Assembly: GCF_030657435.1 (NCBI RefSeq)
Contig: NZ_JAUTWS010000001.1
Coordinates: 124,001-188,000, forward strand
Length of the DNA: 64,000 bases
Reading direction: 5' to 3'
Origin: Paracraurococcus lichenis
Lineage (GTDB): Bacteria > Pseudomonadota > Alphaproteobacteria > Acetobacterales > Acetobacteraceae
Positions 1 to 7,612 of this stretch are shown here, one piece after another (positions within the stretch are counted from its first letter, which is position 1; each line of letters starts with the position of its first letter). Position numbers and translations under genes: made by a program. Under the pieces are notes generated by a model that was not told where the DNA came from, did no database searches, and saw only the letters and a program-made list of their open reading frames with translations.

Positions 1-1298
1 GTGATGAGGTCGATGGTGCCGGCGCCGAGCTGCGCCTCGGAGATGGCGTAGGACCGCTCGGCCATGCGGACGGCATTGGCCTGCAGCGCCTCCTGCTCGG
101 TGGTCTGGCGGAGCGCGACCAGGGCGTTCTCGGTATCCACCAGGGCATTGAGGATGGCGAAGCGGTAGGTCTGCAGCAGCTCCTCCGCCTGGGCCTCCCG
201 CAACTGGACCTGGCCGCGCAGCGCGCCGCCGCGGAAGATCGGCTGGGCGATGCCGGCGGCCAGGCTGAAGACCAGGGATTCCGGCCGGGTCAGCGTCTCG
301 AGCGCGAGGCTGGTCCAGCCGCCGGAGCCGGTCAGGGTGACGGAGGGCAGGAGCTGCGCCCGGGCGGTGACGATATTGGCATTGGCGGCGGCCAGCGTCG
401 CCTCGGCGTTGAGCACGTCGGGACGGCGGGCCAGCACCTCGGCCGGCAGGCCGGGCGTCACCGGCGGCACGGTGATCCGGTTGAAGGTCCCGCCCTGCAG
501 CACGATCCGCTCCGGCGGCAGCGCGACCAGCGTGCCGAGCGAGTTGCGGTTGGTCTCGACCTCCTGCACCAGCGGCGGGATCAGCGCCTGCTGCTGCGCC
601 GCCACCGCCTCCTGCTGCGCCAGTTCCAGGCCGGTGCCGGTGCCGACCGAGACGCGGTCGCGGATGACCCGCAGCACGCGCTGGGCGATCTCCAGGTTCT
701 GCCGCTGCAGCGCCAGCCGGTCCTGCGCGCCGAGCAGGGCGAAATAGGTATTGGCGACGCTGGCCTGGGTGGTCAGGGTCACGGTGCCGACATCGAAGCG
801 ATTGGCGAAGGCGGCCTGCTGCGCGGCCTCGGTGGCGGCGCGGTTCTTGCCCCAGAAGTCGATCTCGTAGCTCGCCGAGAGCTGCAGCCGGTCGGCCGCG
901 GTCACGCGGACGCGCCGGTTGACGAGGCCGGTGATGCTGGCGGTGTTCACGCTGCCGGTCTGCTGCCGCGTGGCCTGGCCGGTCAGGTCCACCGTCGGCA
1001 GCAGGGTGGCGCCGTTGATACGTACCTGCGCATCGGCCTGGCGGACGCGGGCGACGGCGGCGGCGATGTCGGTATTGGCCTCCAGCGCACGGGCCATCAG
1101 CGCGTCGAGCTCCGCCGAGCCGAAGCCGCGCCACCAGCCCGGGTCGGGCCATTGCACCGGGGCGCCAGAGTCGATGGCGGCCAGCCGCTGCGGCAGGTCG
1201 ATGCCGGAGGTGGTGGCGGGCGGCGTCAGCCAGGAGCAGGCGGGCAGCAGCGCGGCGGTGGCGACCAGCGCCGCCCTGCGGCCGAAGGCATGGGGCAT
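1..1298 (-). CDS. NodT/TolC-family outer membrane efflux lipoprotein (3' end outside window)
   Basis: The outer membrane channel of a tripartite (probably RND) efflux pump. Translating the minus strand from ATG at 1298 gives a continuous frame of 432 codons that leaves the window without a stop. The N-terminus has two Arg, a hydrophobic stretch and a lipobox ending LLPAC with the lipidated Cys at residue 21. Downstream come the two OEP repeats typical of NodT proteins (for example RALEANTDIAAAVARVRQAD and RRPDVLNAEATLAAANANI). The gene follows the metal-sensor-like gene by 7 bp, so it belongs to the sigma/anti-sigma/sensor operon. Membrane-fusion and RND pump genes would be expected to the left of the window; that is inference. 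The substrate is unknown, and the neighbours suggest a metal cation. Confidence 0.93.
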   Translation of the reverse strand, partial: MPHAFGRRAALVATAALLPACSWLTPPATTSGIDLPQRLAAIDSGAPVQWPDPGWWRGFGSAELDALMARALEANTDIAAAVARVRQADAQVRINGATLLPTVDLTGQATRQQTGSVNTASITGLVNRRVRVTAADRLQLSASYEIDFWGKNRAATEAAQQAAFANRFDVGTVTLTTQASVANTYFALLGAQDRLALQRQNLEIAQRVLRVIRDRVSVGTGTGLELAQQEAVAAQQQALIPPLVQEVETNRNSLGTLVALPPERIVLQGGTFNRITVPPVTPGLPAEVLARRPDVLNAEATLAAANANIVTARAQLLPSVTLTGSGGWTSLALETLTRPESLVFSLAAGIAQPIFRGGALRGQVQLREAQAEELLQTYRFAILNALVDTENALVALRQTTEQEALQANAVRMAERSYAISEAQLGAGTIDLI

Positions 1299-1305
1299 GG
1301 GAGTC

Positions 1306-1746
1306 CTAACGGTCGTGGCGGCGCGCGGCGGCGATCTGCGCCCGGCCGGCCGGCGAGACGGCCTCCAGCGCCTGGACCATGGTCCCGGCGAAGGCGGCGT
1401 TGAAGTCGGACCAGCGGGCCGACCAGTCCCCGAGGGCGCCGCGCAGCGCCTCCGGGTCGAAGGGGTCGCGCGCGATCGCCGCGTCCACCGCCCGGCCGGC
1501 GGCGCGCATGGCGGCGAGCTCGGCGGCGTAGCGGTCCCGCTCCCCCTCGATGACGGCGCGGAAGCGGGGGCGGTCCGTGGCAGGCAGGGTCGCCTCGATG
1601 CGGCCGACCAGGCGGTCGAGGCCACGGCCGCGATGCTCCGCCCCGGCCGGGCGCCACCAGAGCTGGCCGCCGAGCACGAGGTTGAGCGCGAGCGAGGCAC
1701 CGAGCGCCGCGGCGAGCAGGGTGCGGCCGGAAGGCCAGAAGGTCAG
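1306..1746 (-). CDS. Periplasmic heavy-metal-sensor-like protein (Metal_resist/CnrX-like), probable CTG start
   Basis: A membrane-anchored periplasmic helical protein of 146 residues if translation starts at CTG 1746-1744. The predicted protein has one N-terminal membrane segment (about residues 7-25, LLAAALGASLALNLVL) and an Arg/Ala-rich helical domain with the motif RDPFDPEALRGAL, typical of the Metal_resist/CnrX/Spy-like family. No ATG, GTG or TTG precedes the membrane segment in frame. The only conventional start, GTG at 1677, would remove the anchor. CTG overlaps the anti-sigma stop as CTGA and has GGAGG seven bases upstream. Only two His residues are visible, both near the termini, so the His-rich metal site of CnrX is not conserved. 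Sensing of another metal or of envelope stress is equally possible. Confidence 0.72.
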   Translation of the reverse strand: MTFWPSGRTLLAAALGASLALNLVLGGQLWWRPAGAEHRGRGLDRLVGRIEATLPATDRPRFRAVIEGERDRYAAELAAMRAAGRAVDAAIARDPFDPEALRGALGDWSARWSDFNAAFAGTMVQALEAVSPAGRAQIAAARRHDR

Positions 1747-2177
1747 AGCGGGTCCTCCAGGATGGGCAGCGTCTGCAGCGGCGCCAGCGGGTCGCCGACC
1801 GCCGGCGCCGCCGAGAAGCCGAGCCAGAGCGCGCAGGTGGCGAGCGCGGCGAGCGCGCCCCAGCCGGCCGGCGCCGCCGGGCGCAGCCGGTCCAGCAGCC
1901 TCGCCCAGGGCGTGGCCGGCGCCGGCAGCGGGGTGCGGGCGATCTCCCGCGCGACGGCGGCGCGCAGCCGGGCGACCGCCTCCGGCGCCGGGTGGGGCAG
2001 GGCGGCGGCGAGGCCGGCATCGAGCCGCTGCGCCTCCGCCAGCCGCGCGCGCGCCGCCGGCGAGCCGGCGAGCAGCGCGGCCGCGGCAGGGCGCATGGCG
2101 GCGGGCCAGCGCTCCGGCCGCGGGCCATGGGTGTCCAGCAGGCGGGCGAAGCGGCCCGGGGACAGGGATCGCGTCAT
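1743..2177 (-). CDS. Anti-sigma factor, single-pass membrane protein
   Basis: A 144-residue protein that probably sequesters the ECF sigma factor encoded just upstream. Residues 1-95 form a cytoplasmic Ala/Arg-rich helical region beginning MTRSLSPGRFARLLDTHGP. One membrane segment follows at about 104-122 (GWGALAALATCALWLGFSA), then a short periplasmic tail. The start ATG overlaps the sigma stop as ATGA. The small size and single membrane pass resemble CnrY-type anti-sigmas more than large zinc-binding ZAS proteins, and no HxxxCxxC motif is present. Assignment rests on topology and gene order rather than on a strong sequence motif. Confidence 0.75.
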   Translation of the reverse strand: MTRSLSPGRFARLLDTHGPRPERWPAAMRPAAAALLAGSPAARARLAEAQRLDAGLAAALPHPAPEAVARLRAAVAREIARTPLPAPATPWARLLDRLRPAAPAGWGALAALATCALWLGFSAAPAVGDPLAPLQTLPILEDPL

Positions 2178-2797
2178 GCGGTGAGGATCCTCCTCAGCAT
2201 CAGCCGGGCACGGCGCAGCAGGCCTTCCAGTGCGCGTTCCGAGACATCGAGGGCGGCGGCAGCCTCGGCGCCGCTCAACCCCTCCTCATAGGCCAGGGCG
2301 ATGGCCGCCCGCTGCCGGGCCGGCAGTTGCGCCAGGGCGGCGGCGAGCGCCGCGCGGTCCTCGGCGGCGGCGGCGGCTGCCTCCGGGCCCGGCCCCGGAT
2401 CGGCCAGGGCGAGCAGCGCCGCCCCGCCGGCCTCGGGCGCCGCGGCGCGGCGGCGGGTGCGGTCGATGGCGAGGTTCAGCACGATCCGGTGCAGCCAGGT
2501 GGTGAACTGCGCCCGGGCCGGGTCGAAGCCGGCGGCGGCCTGCCAGGCGCGGAGGAAGGCCTCCTGCGCCACCTCCTCCGCCTCGGCCGGGTCGTGCAGC
2601 ACCCGGAGCGCGATGCGCAGCGCCCGCTCGCCATGGCGCTCCACCAGCACGCCGAAGGCGGCGCGGTCGCCGGCGGCGGCCCAGCGCATGAGCGTGGCAT
2701 CGCTGGCCTCGCCGCGCACCATCAGCCCGGCCGGCCGGTCGGGCGGGGGCGCGGCGGCAGCGCGCGGCAGGCGGGGCTGGGCGAGCAGGATCGGCAT
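2174..2797 (-). CDS. ECF-family RNA polymerase sigma factor
   Basis: An extracytoplasmic-function sigma factor expected to direct RNA polymerase to this operon and possibly other envelope or metal genes. Region 2 is clear (GERALRIALRVLHDPAEAEE, EAFLRAWQAA, FTTWLHRIVLNLAIDRTRR). After an Ala/Gly-rich linker, region 4 carries a helix-turn-helix (LPARQRAAIALAYEEGLSG, AAALDVSERALEGLLRRAR). The ATG at 2797 gives 207 residues. An upstream GTG at 2839 and an ATG at 2722 are alternatives, and none has a convincing Shine-Dalgarno site. It is the first gene of a four-gene overlapping operon with its anti-sigma, a sensor-like protein and an efflux channel. Confidence 0.9.
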   Translation of the reverse strand: MPILLAQPRLPRAAAAPPPDRPAGLMVRGEASDATLMRWAAAGDRAAFGVLVERHGERALRIALRVLHDPAEAEEVAQEAFLRAWQAAAGFDPARAQFTTWLHRIVLNLAIDRTRRRAAAPEAGGAALLALADPGPGPEAAAAAAEDRAALAAALAQLPARQRAAIALAYEEGLSGAEAAAALDVSERALEGLLRRARLMLRRILTA

Positions 2798-2873
2798 CGG
2801 GTTTCGGCGGGTGTTACGCCCCGGCCGGGGCAAACCCACGCGCGATCCATGCGACGAAACGCAACCCGGCGCC

Positions 2874-3671
2874 TCAAGGCGCCGGGAAGAGCGCGTCCGT
2901 CCGTCCCATCAGCCAATAGGCGAGCAGCCCGACCCACTCCCGGGTCCCCCATTCGAATTCCTGCAGCCGGACCGGGAAGGCGGTCTCCAGCCAGGAGGCG
3001 ATGCCATGTCCGGTCCGGTAATTCACCGGCCAGGCGATGACTTGCCAGCCCGCCTTGCGGAAGACGCCCATGCTGCGCGGCATGTGGCTCGCGGAGGTGA
3101 CCAGCAGCCAGGTCTCGCCGGGTTGCGGCCGCACGAGGCGGAGGGTGTTCACCGCGTTCTCGTGCGTGTTCCGCGATTCCGTCTCGAAGCGCATGCGCTC
3201 CTCCGGCACGCCGAGGTCGCGCCAGAGGCGCCGGGCGACATCGGCCTCGCTGAGCGCGCCCGGGACCAGGCTGGCGGAGCCGCCGGTGAAGACCAGCCGC
3301 GCCTCCGGGTGACGGCGGAGCAGGGCGACCGGCTCGACCATCCGCTCCGCGGCGCCGTTCAGGGCGGGCAGGCCGCGTTCCTCGAAGAGGCGCTGCTCCA
3401 CCGCGCCGCCGAGCACGACGATGCCGTCGATATGGGCTGGCTCCGCGGCAGGGCGGGGGAAACGGTCCTCGAGCGGCAATTCGACCCAGGCATTGAGCGG
3501 CAGCAGGGCCAGCAGGGCGAGGAAGCCGAGGCCGGCAAGGGCCGGCCAGCGGCCCCAGCGCCGCCCGCCCCAGAGGGCGGCGAGGCCGATGAGGCCGAGC
3601 AGGATGGCGGCGGTGCCCGGGCGCAGCGGCCACCAGAGGATCTTCGAGAGGACGAAGAGCAGGTCCTGCAT
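2874..3671 (-). CDS. DUF218/YdcF-ElyC-like membrane protein
   Basis: A 265-residue protein with two N-terminal membrane segments (about residues 5-30 and 42-62) followed by a DUF218 domain, as in ElyC, SanA and YdcF. Family signatures are visible: DGIVVLGGAVE, LVFTGGSASL, the acidic/Asn motif ESRNTHENAVNTLRL, and WLLVTSASHMPRSMGVFRKAGW. ElyC has been linked to envelope polysaccharide and peptidoglycan homeostasis in enterobacteria, but the biochemical activity of the family is poorly defined. It is the last gene of the glycosyltransferase operon, 5 bp after a GT2 gene, which supports an envelope role. Confidence 0.85.
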   Translation of the reverse strand: MQDLLFVLSKILWWPLRPGTAAILLGLIGLAALWGGRRWGRWPALAGLGFLALLALLPLNAWVELPLEDRFPRPAAEPAHIDGIVVLGGAVEQRLFEERGLPALNGAAERMVEPVALLRRHPEARLVFTGGSASLVPGALSEADVARRLWRDLGVPEERMRFETESRNTHENAVNTLRLVRPQPGETWLLVTSASHMPRSMGVFRKAGWQVIAWPVNYRTGHGIASWLETAFPVRLQEFEWGTREWVGLLAYWLMGRTDALFPAP

Positions 3672-3676
3672 GCCGG

Positions 3677-4540
3677 CTAGAGCTCCAGGATCCGGCCCGG
3701 CGCGATGCGGCCGCGCGCCCAGTCGGCCAGCGCCAGCAGGTTGCCGCGGAACCGCCCGAAGCGGTCCGCCCAGGGCTCCGGCCAGGGCGAGAGGGCGGCA
3801 TTCTTCAGCGTGTGCCGCAGCAGGCTCGGCAGCGCATGCGACCAGGGATAGGTGCCCTTGCGCGCGAGATAGACGGAGTTCGCCACCTGGCTGTAGCCGA
3901 GCCGTCGCCCCGGCGTCCGGCCGAGCTTGGTGCCGAGATGCACCCCGCGCGCCCCGGCCAGCCGCAGGATCGCGCCATGCCGGCCGAGCGCCCGGGTGAA
4001 GTCGAGATCCTCGTACCAGGCATAGAGCGGCAGCGCCTCGTCCACCCGGATGCCCTCGGCCCGCACCACCGCCATCCGCACCGCCATGTTGCAGCCATAG
4101 CCGTTGAAATGCGGCAGGGCGGCCAGCGGGTCGCCCGCGTAGCGGTCCCGCGCCAGGATCGCCCGGCCTTCCGCCGGCGAATAGCCCGGGGCATTGGCGC
4201 CGTCCGCCAGCACCGTCCCGGTGGTCACCACGCAGTCCGGCCGCGCCGCGAAGACGGCCTCGGTCACCCGGCAATAGTCCGGCGCGGGCAGGAAATCGTC
4301 GTCGAGGAAGAGCACCAGGTCGCAGTCGGCGGCGGCCTCCAGGATGGCGTTGCGCTGCCGCGGCAGCCCGGCCGGGGCGGCGAGGTACTCGATGCCCGGC
4401 CGCCTCTCGCCGACATCCTCCGGCGTCACGTGGCAGACGATGATCCGGTCCGGCGGGCGGGTCTGGTGGTCCAGTTCGGCCAGCGTCTCGGCCAGGATGG
4501 CGGCGCGGCCGCGCGTGGCGATGCCGATGGCGAGGCGCAT
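3677..4540 (-). CDS. Family 2 glycosyltransferase
   Basis: A 287-residue cytosolic GT-A fold glycosyltransferase likely adding one sugar to a lipid-linked repeat unit. It begins with the family strand MRLAIGIATRGRAAILAETL. The nucleotide-sugar/metal DxD region is LVLFLDDDFLPAPDYC (about residues 76-90). The acceptor-side motif is LYAWYEDLDFTRALGRHG, where the ED pair is the likely catalytic base region. The substrate cannot be named from sequence. The start codon lies two bases after the stop of the preceding GT2 gene, indicating cotranscription. Confidence 0.88.
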   Translation of the reverse strand: MRLAIGIATRGRAAILAETLAELDHQTRPPDRIIVCHVTPEDVGERRPGIEYLAAPAGLPRQRNAILEAAADCDLVLFLDDDFLPAPDYCRVTEAVFAARPDCVVTTGTVLADGANAPGYSPAEGRAILARDRYAGDPLAALPHFNGYGCNMAVRMAVVRAEGIRVDEALPLYAWYEDLDFTRALGRHGAILRLAGARGVHLGTKLGRTPGRRLGYSQVANSVYLARKGTYPWSHALPSLLRHTLKNAALSPWPEPWADRFGRFRGNLLALADWARGRIAPGRILEL

Positions 4541-4542
4541 CG

Positions 4543-5415
4543 TCAGGCCTCCGCCAGCGCCGGCAGCGGCAGGCCCGCCGCCGCATCGCGTGCCAGGAAG
4601 CCCTCCAGCCGCCCGCGCAGCGTCGCGGCATAGTAGCGCGCCGCCAGCAGCCGGAAGCGCAGCAGGGAGAGCGCGATGCCGCCGAGCGGGCGGACCATGA
4701 AGGGCAGCCAGACGCCGGCCGGCGCCGCATGCCGCCGCAGCACGAAGCCCATGCCGCGGCCATAGAGGGCGGCGCGCTCCACCGCGACCGGCGTCAGCCG
4801 CTTGTCGGGATGCACGACCTGCTGCGCCGGGTCGTAGCGCGCGGCATGCCCGGCCGCGATCGCCCGCAGCACGAGGTCGTTGCCCTCCGCCGAGCCGAGC
4901 GGCGTGCCGGGGCCGAGCCGCTCGTCGAAGCCGCCGAGGGCGAGCGCCACCTCCCGCCGGAGGAAGAGGTTGAACTCGATCACGCTGGTCCAGACATTGC
5001 CCGCATCGATCAGCCCCGCCTCCCTCCGCCAGCGCCCGGAGCCGAGTCCGCCCTCGGGCGAGGCCGCGGGCCCCGTCAGGATGGCCAGCGCCGGGTCGGC
5101 CGCGAAGGCGGCGACAACGCGCGCCAGCAGCCCGGGCGGGAGGATGCAGTCGTCGTCGGGAAAGCCGACGAGGTCGCCGCGCGCCAGGGCGAGGCCCAGG
5201 TTCCGCGCGTGATTGGCATGCGCCCGCGCGGTCCGCCGCCAGGTCAGCGCCAGCCGGTCCCGCCAGGCGGCGATGACGGGCGCCAGCCGGTCATCGGCAT
5301 TCTGGTCCACCACGATGACCTCGAGCCCCGCCGCGCCCTGCGCCGCGAGGCTCTCGAACAGCGCCCCGACCTCGCGGTCGCGGCCGCGGGTGGCGACGAT
5401 CAGGCTGACGCGCAT
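4543..5415 (-). CDS. Family 2 glycosyltransferase
   Basis: A 290-residue GT2 protein with N-terminal strand MRVSLIVATRGRDREVGALF, a second strand LEVIVVDQNADDRL and the DxD-type motif LVGFPDDDCILPPGLL (about residues 85-100). The catalytic region is GTPLGSAEGNDLVLRAIAAG. A hydrophobic C-terminal segment (WLPFMVRPLGGIALSLLRFR) may associate with the membrane. The ATG at 5415 overlaps the end of the upstream GT4 gene by 16 bp. Its sugar donor and acceptor are unknown. Confidence 0.88.
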   Translation of the reverse strand: MRVSLIVATRGRDREVGALFESLAAQGAAGLEVIVVDQNADDRLAPVIAAWRDRLALTWRRTARAHANHARNLGLALARGDLVGFPDDDCILPPGLLARVVAAFAADPALAILTGPAASPEGGLGSGRWRREAGLIDAGNVWTSVIEFNLFLRREVALALGGFDERLGPGTPLGSAEGNDLVLRAIAAGHAARYDPAQQVVHPDKRLTPVAVERAALYGRGMGFVLRRHAAPAGVWLPFMVRPLGGIALSLLRFRLLAARYYAATLRGRLEGFLARDAAAGLPLPALAEA

Positions 5416-6539
5416 GCCGCCTCGCGCGCTGCCAGCAGCGCCTCGACATGGGCGCGGAACCTCTCCCGGAAGGCCGCGGCGGAGAAGCGCAGCGCATTCT
5501 CCCGGCAGGCCTCCGGCCGGATCATGGGGGCCAGCGCCTCGAAGCGCCGCACCGCCTCCATGACCGAGGCCGCGCTCTGCTCGGGGAAGAGCACGCCCGT
5601 GTCCGGCCGCACGATGTCGCGCGCGCCGCCCCGGCCGAAGGCGATCAGCGGCGTGCCGCAGGCCTGCGCCTCCACCATGCCGATGCCGAAATCCTCCTCC
5701 GCCGCATGGAGGAAGGCGCGGGCGGTGCGGATGAGCTGCACCAGCTCCGCCTGCGGCACCCGGCCGCGGAAGACGATGTTGGGCGCGCCCGCCGCCGCTT
5801 CCCGCGCCTGTGCCAGCCCCGGCCCGTCGCCGCAGATGACGAGCCGCCGCTCCGGCATGGCACGGAAGGCCTCCGCCACCAGTTCCACGCGCTTGTAGGG
5901 CACCATGCGGGTGGCGATGAGGTAGTGGTCCTCCCGCGCCGCGCCGAGGGTGAAGCGCTCCACATCCACCGGCGGGTGGATGACGGTCGAGGGGCGGCGC
6001 CAGACCTTCTCGATCCGCTCGGCGATGTAGCGGCTGTTGGCGACGATGGCATCGACCCGGTCGGCGGTGGCGTGGTCCCAGAGCCGCATCCGGTGGAAGA
6101 GCCAGCGGGTGTAGAGCGACATCGGGCCGCGCTCGAGCCCGGCCTGCCGGAGGTACTGGTGCTGCAGGTCCCAGGCATAGCGCATCGGGCTGTGCACGTA
6201 GCTGACATGGAGCTGCCCCGGCCCGGTGATGACGCCCTTCGCCACCGCGTGGTTGGAGGACAGCACGAGGTCGTAGGCCGAGAGGTCGAATTGCTCGACC
6301 GCCAGCGGCATCAGCGACAGGTACTTGCGGAATTGCGTGCGCGCGAAGGGCAGGCGCTGGATGAAGCTGGTGCGGACCTGCCGGCCGCCGAGGAAGCCGC
6401 GCTCGGCCTCCGGCAGCACGTCGCAGACCGCGTGCAGCTCGGCCTCCGGCCAGATCCGCAGCATCTGCTCGACGACGCGCTCGGAGCCGGCATAGCTCTC
6501 CAGCCATTCATGGACGATGGCGACCTTCACGTCTGGCAT
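5400..6539 (-). CDS. Family 4 glycosyltransferase
   Basis: A 379-residue retaining GT-B glycosyltransferase. The start at ATG 6539 is chosen because MPDVKVAIVHEWLESYAGSE is the typical N-terminus; an open frame upstream encodes only low-complexity residues. The donor-binding half contains LIATRMVPYKRVELVAEAF, LVICGDGPGL and the EX7E region EEDFGIGMVEAQACGTPLIA. The acceptor half has the motif VSYVHSPMRYAWDLQHQYLR, as in mannosyl- or rhamnosyltransferases of capsule loci. It overlaps both neighbours by 13-16 bp, so it is translated as part of the polysaccharide operon. The exact sugar is unknown. Confidence 0.9.
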   Translation of the reverse strand: MPDVKVAIVHEWLESYAGSERVVEQMLRIWPEAELHAVCDVLPEAERGFLGGRQVRTSFIQRLPFARTQFRKYLSLMPLAVEQFDLSAYDLVLSSNHAVAKGVITGPGQLHVSYVHSPMRYAWDLQHQYLRQAGLERGPMSLYTRWLFHRMRLWDHATADRVDAIVANSRYIAERIEKVWRRPSTVIHPPVDVERFTLGAAREDHYLIATRMVPYKRVELVAEAFRAMPERRLVICGDGPGLAQAREAAAGAPNIVFRGRVPQAELVQLIRTARAFLHAAEEDFGIGMVEAQACGTPLIAFGRGGARDIVRPDTGVLFPEQSAASVMEAVRRFEALAPMIRPEACRENALRFSAAAFRERFRAHVEALLAAREAACASA

Positions 6540-7612
6540 TCCTCGGGGAGCAGGGCGAGCAGGGCCTCGGCCGCCGCGCGCCAGGTGTAGCGGGCGGCGC
6601 GCGCCAGGCCGCGGGCGCGCAGGCTGCCGGACAGGCCGTCCTCCTCCAGCAGGCGGGTCAGCATCGCCGGCAGGCGGCGCGGCCCGTCCTGGTCGAACCA
6701 CAGCGCCGCATCGCCGCAGACCTCCGGCACCGCGCCGGCGGCGGCGGCGATCACCGGGCAGCCGCAGGCCATGGCTTCGACCGGCGGCAGGCCGAAGCCC
6801 TCGTAGCGCGAGGGGAAGAGCAGCGCGATCGCCGATTCGTAGAGCGCGCGCAGCTCGGCATCGCTCACCCGGCCAAGCGCCGCCACGGCCTGCCCGGCCG
6901 CGGCGCCGAGGCCGTTCCCCTGGCGGAACACCGCCGTGTCGGCCGCGCCCACGACCGCGAGGCGGCAGCCGCGCGCGGCGAGCAGGCCGGCGCAGTCCGC
7001 GAGCGCCGCGAGGTTCTTGTGCGCCGCCGGGTTGCCGACCACGAGCGCGTAGCGGCCCGGCGCCAGCCCATGCCTTTGCAGCAGGCCGGCATCGGCGGGG
7101 GCGCGCAGGATGTGCTCCGCCCCCTCCGGCATGACGCCGATCCGCGCGGGGTCGAGCCGCAGGTGATGCGCGATCCGGCCGCGCGAGAACTCGGAGACGG
7201 TGACGATCCGCGCCCCGACCCGCGGCAGCGCCCGGTGGAGGGTCCGGTACCAGGCGCGGAAGGCGGTCGAGTAGCTCTCCGGCGTGTCGAAGGCGCCGGC
7301 ATCATGGATCACCACCGCCTGGTGCCGCCCGGCGGCGAGCGGCGCGGTATTGCCGAGGTTGAGCAGCAGGCTGCCGCGGGCGCGCAGCGGCAGTTCGGCT
7401 TGCTCCCAGGCCTGGCCGCGGAGGATGGAGGCGCGGTCCTCCGCCAGATGCGCGAAGGGCGAGGGCGGGCCGCCGGCGGGGCGGAGCAGCCGCGCGCCGG
7501 GCAGTTGTCCGGCCCCGGCCATGGCATCCAGCGCGCGCGTCACCTCGAGCGCGAAGCGCTGCACGCCCGTCACCCGCTGGGACAGGAAGCGGCCATTGAC
7601 GGCGATCGGCAT
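6527..7612 (-). CDS. Family 4 glycosyltransferase
   Basis: A 361-residue GT4 enzyme starting MPIAVNGRFLSQRVTGVQRF, the pattern found in mannosyltransferases of bacterial polysaccharide loci. Other visible family motifs are VVIHDAGAFDTPESYS, RIVTVSEFSRGRIAHHL, ALVVGNPAAHKNLAALADC, and the EX7E region FPSRYEGFGLPPVEAMACGC. It starts at the last base of the flippase stop (TGATG junction) and overlaps the downstream GT4 by 13 bp. It probably adds one residue of the repeating unit on the cytosolic face; donor identity is not determinable. Confidence 0.9.
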   Translation of the reverse strand: MPIAVNGRFLSQRVTGVQRFALEVTRALDAMAGAGQLPGARLLRPAGGPPSPFAHLAEDRASILRGQAWEQAELPLRARGSLLLNLGNTAPLAAGRHQAVVIHDAGAFDTPESYSTAFRAWYRTLHRALPRVGARIVTVSEFSRGRIAHHLRLDPARIGVMPEGAEHILRAPADAGLLQRHGLAPGRYALVVGNPAAHKNLAALADCAGLLAARGCRLAVVGAADTAVFRQGNGLGAAAGQAVAALGRVSDAELRALYESAIALLFPSRYEGFGLPPVEAMACGCPVIAAAAGAVPEVCGDAALWFDQDGPRRLPAMLTRLLEEDGLSGSLRARGLARAARYTWRAAAEALLALLPEECQT

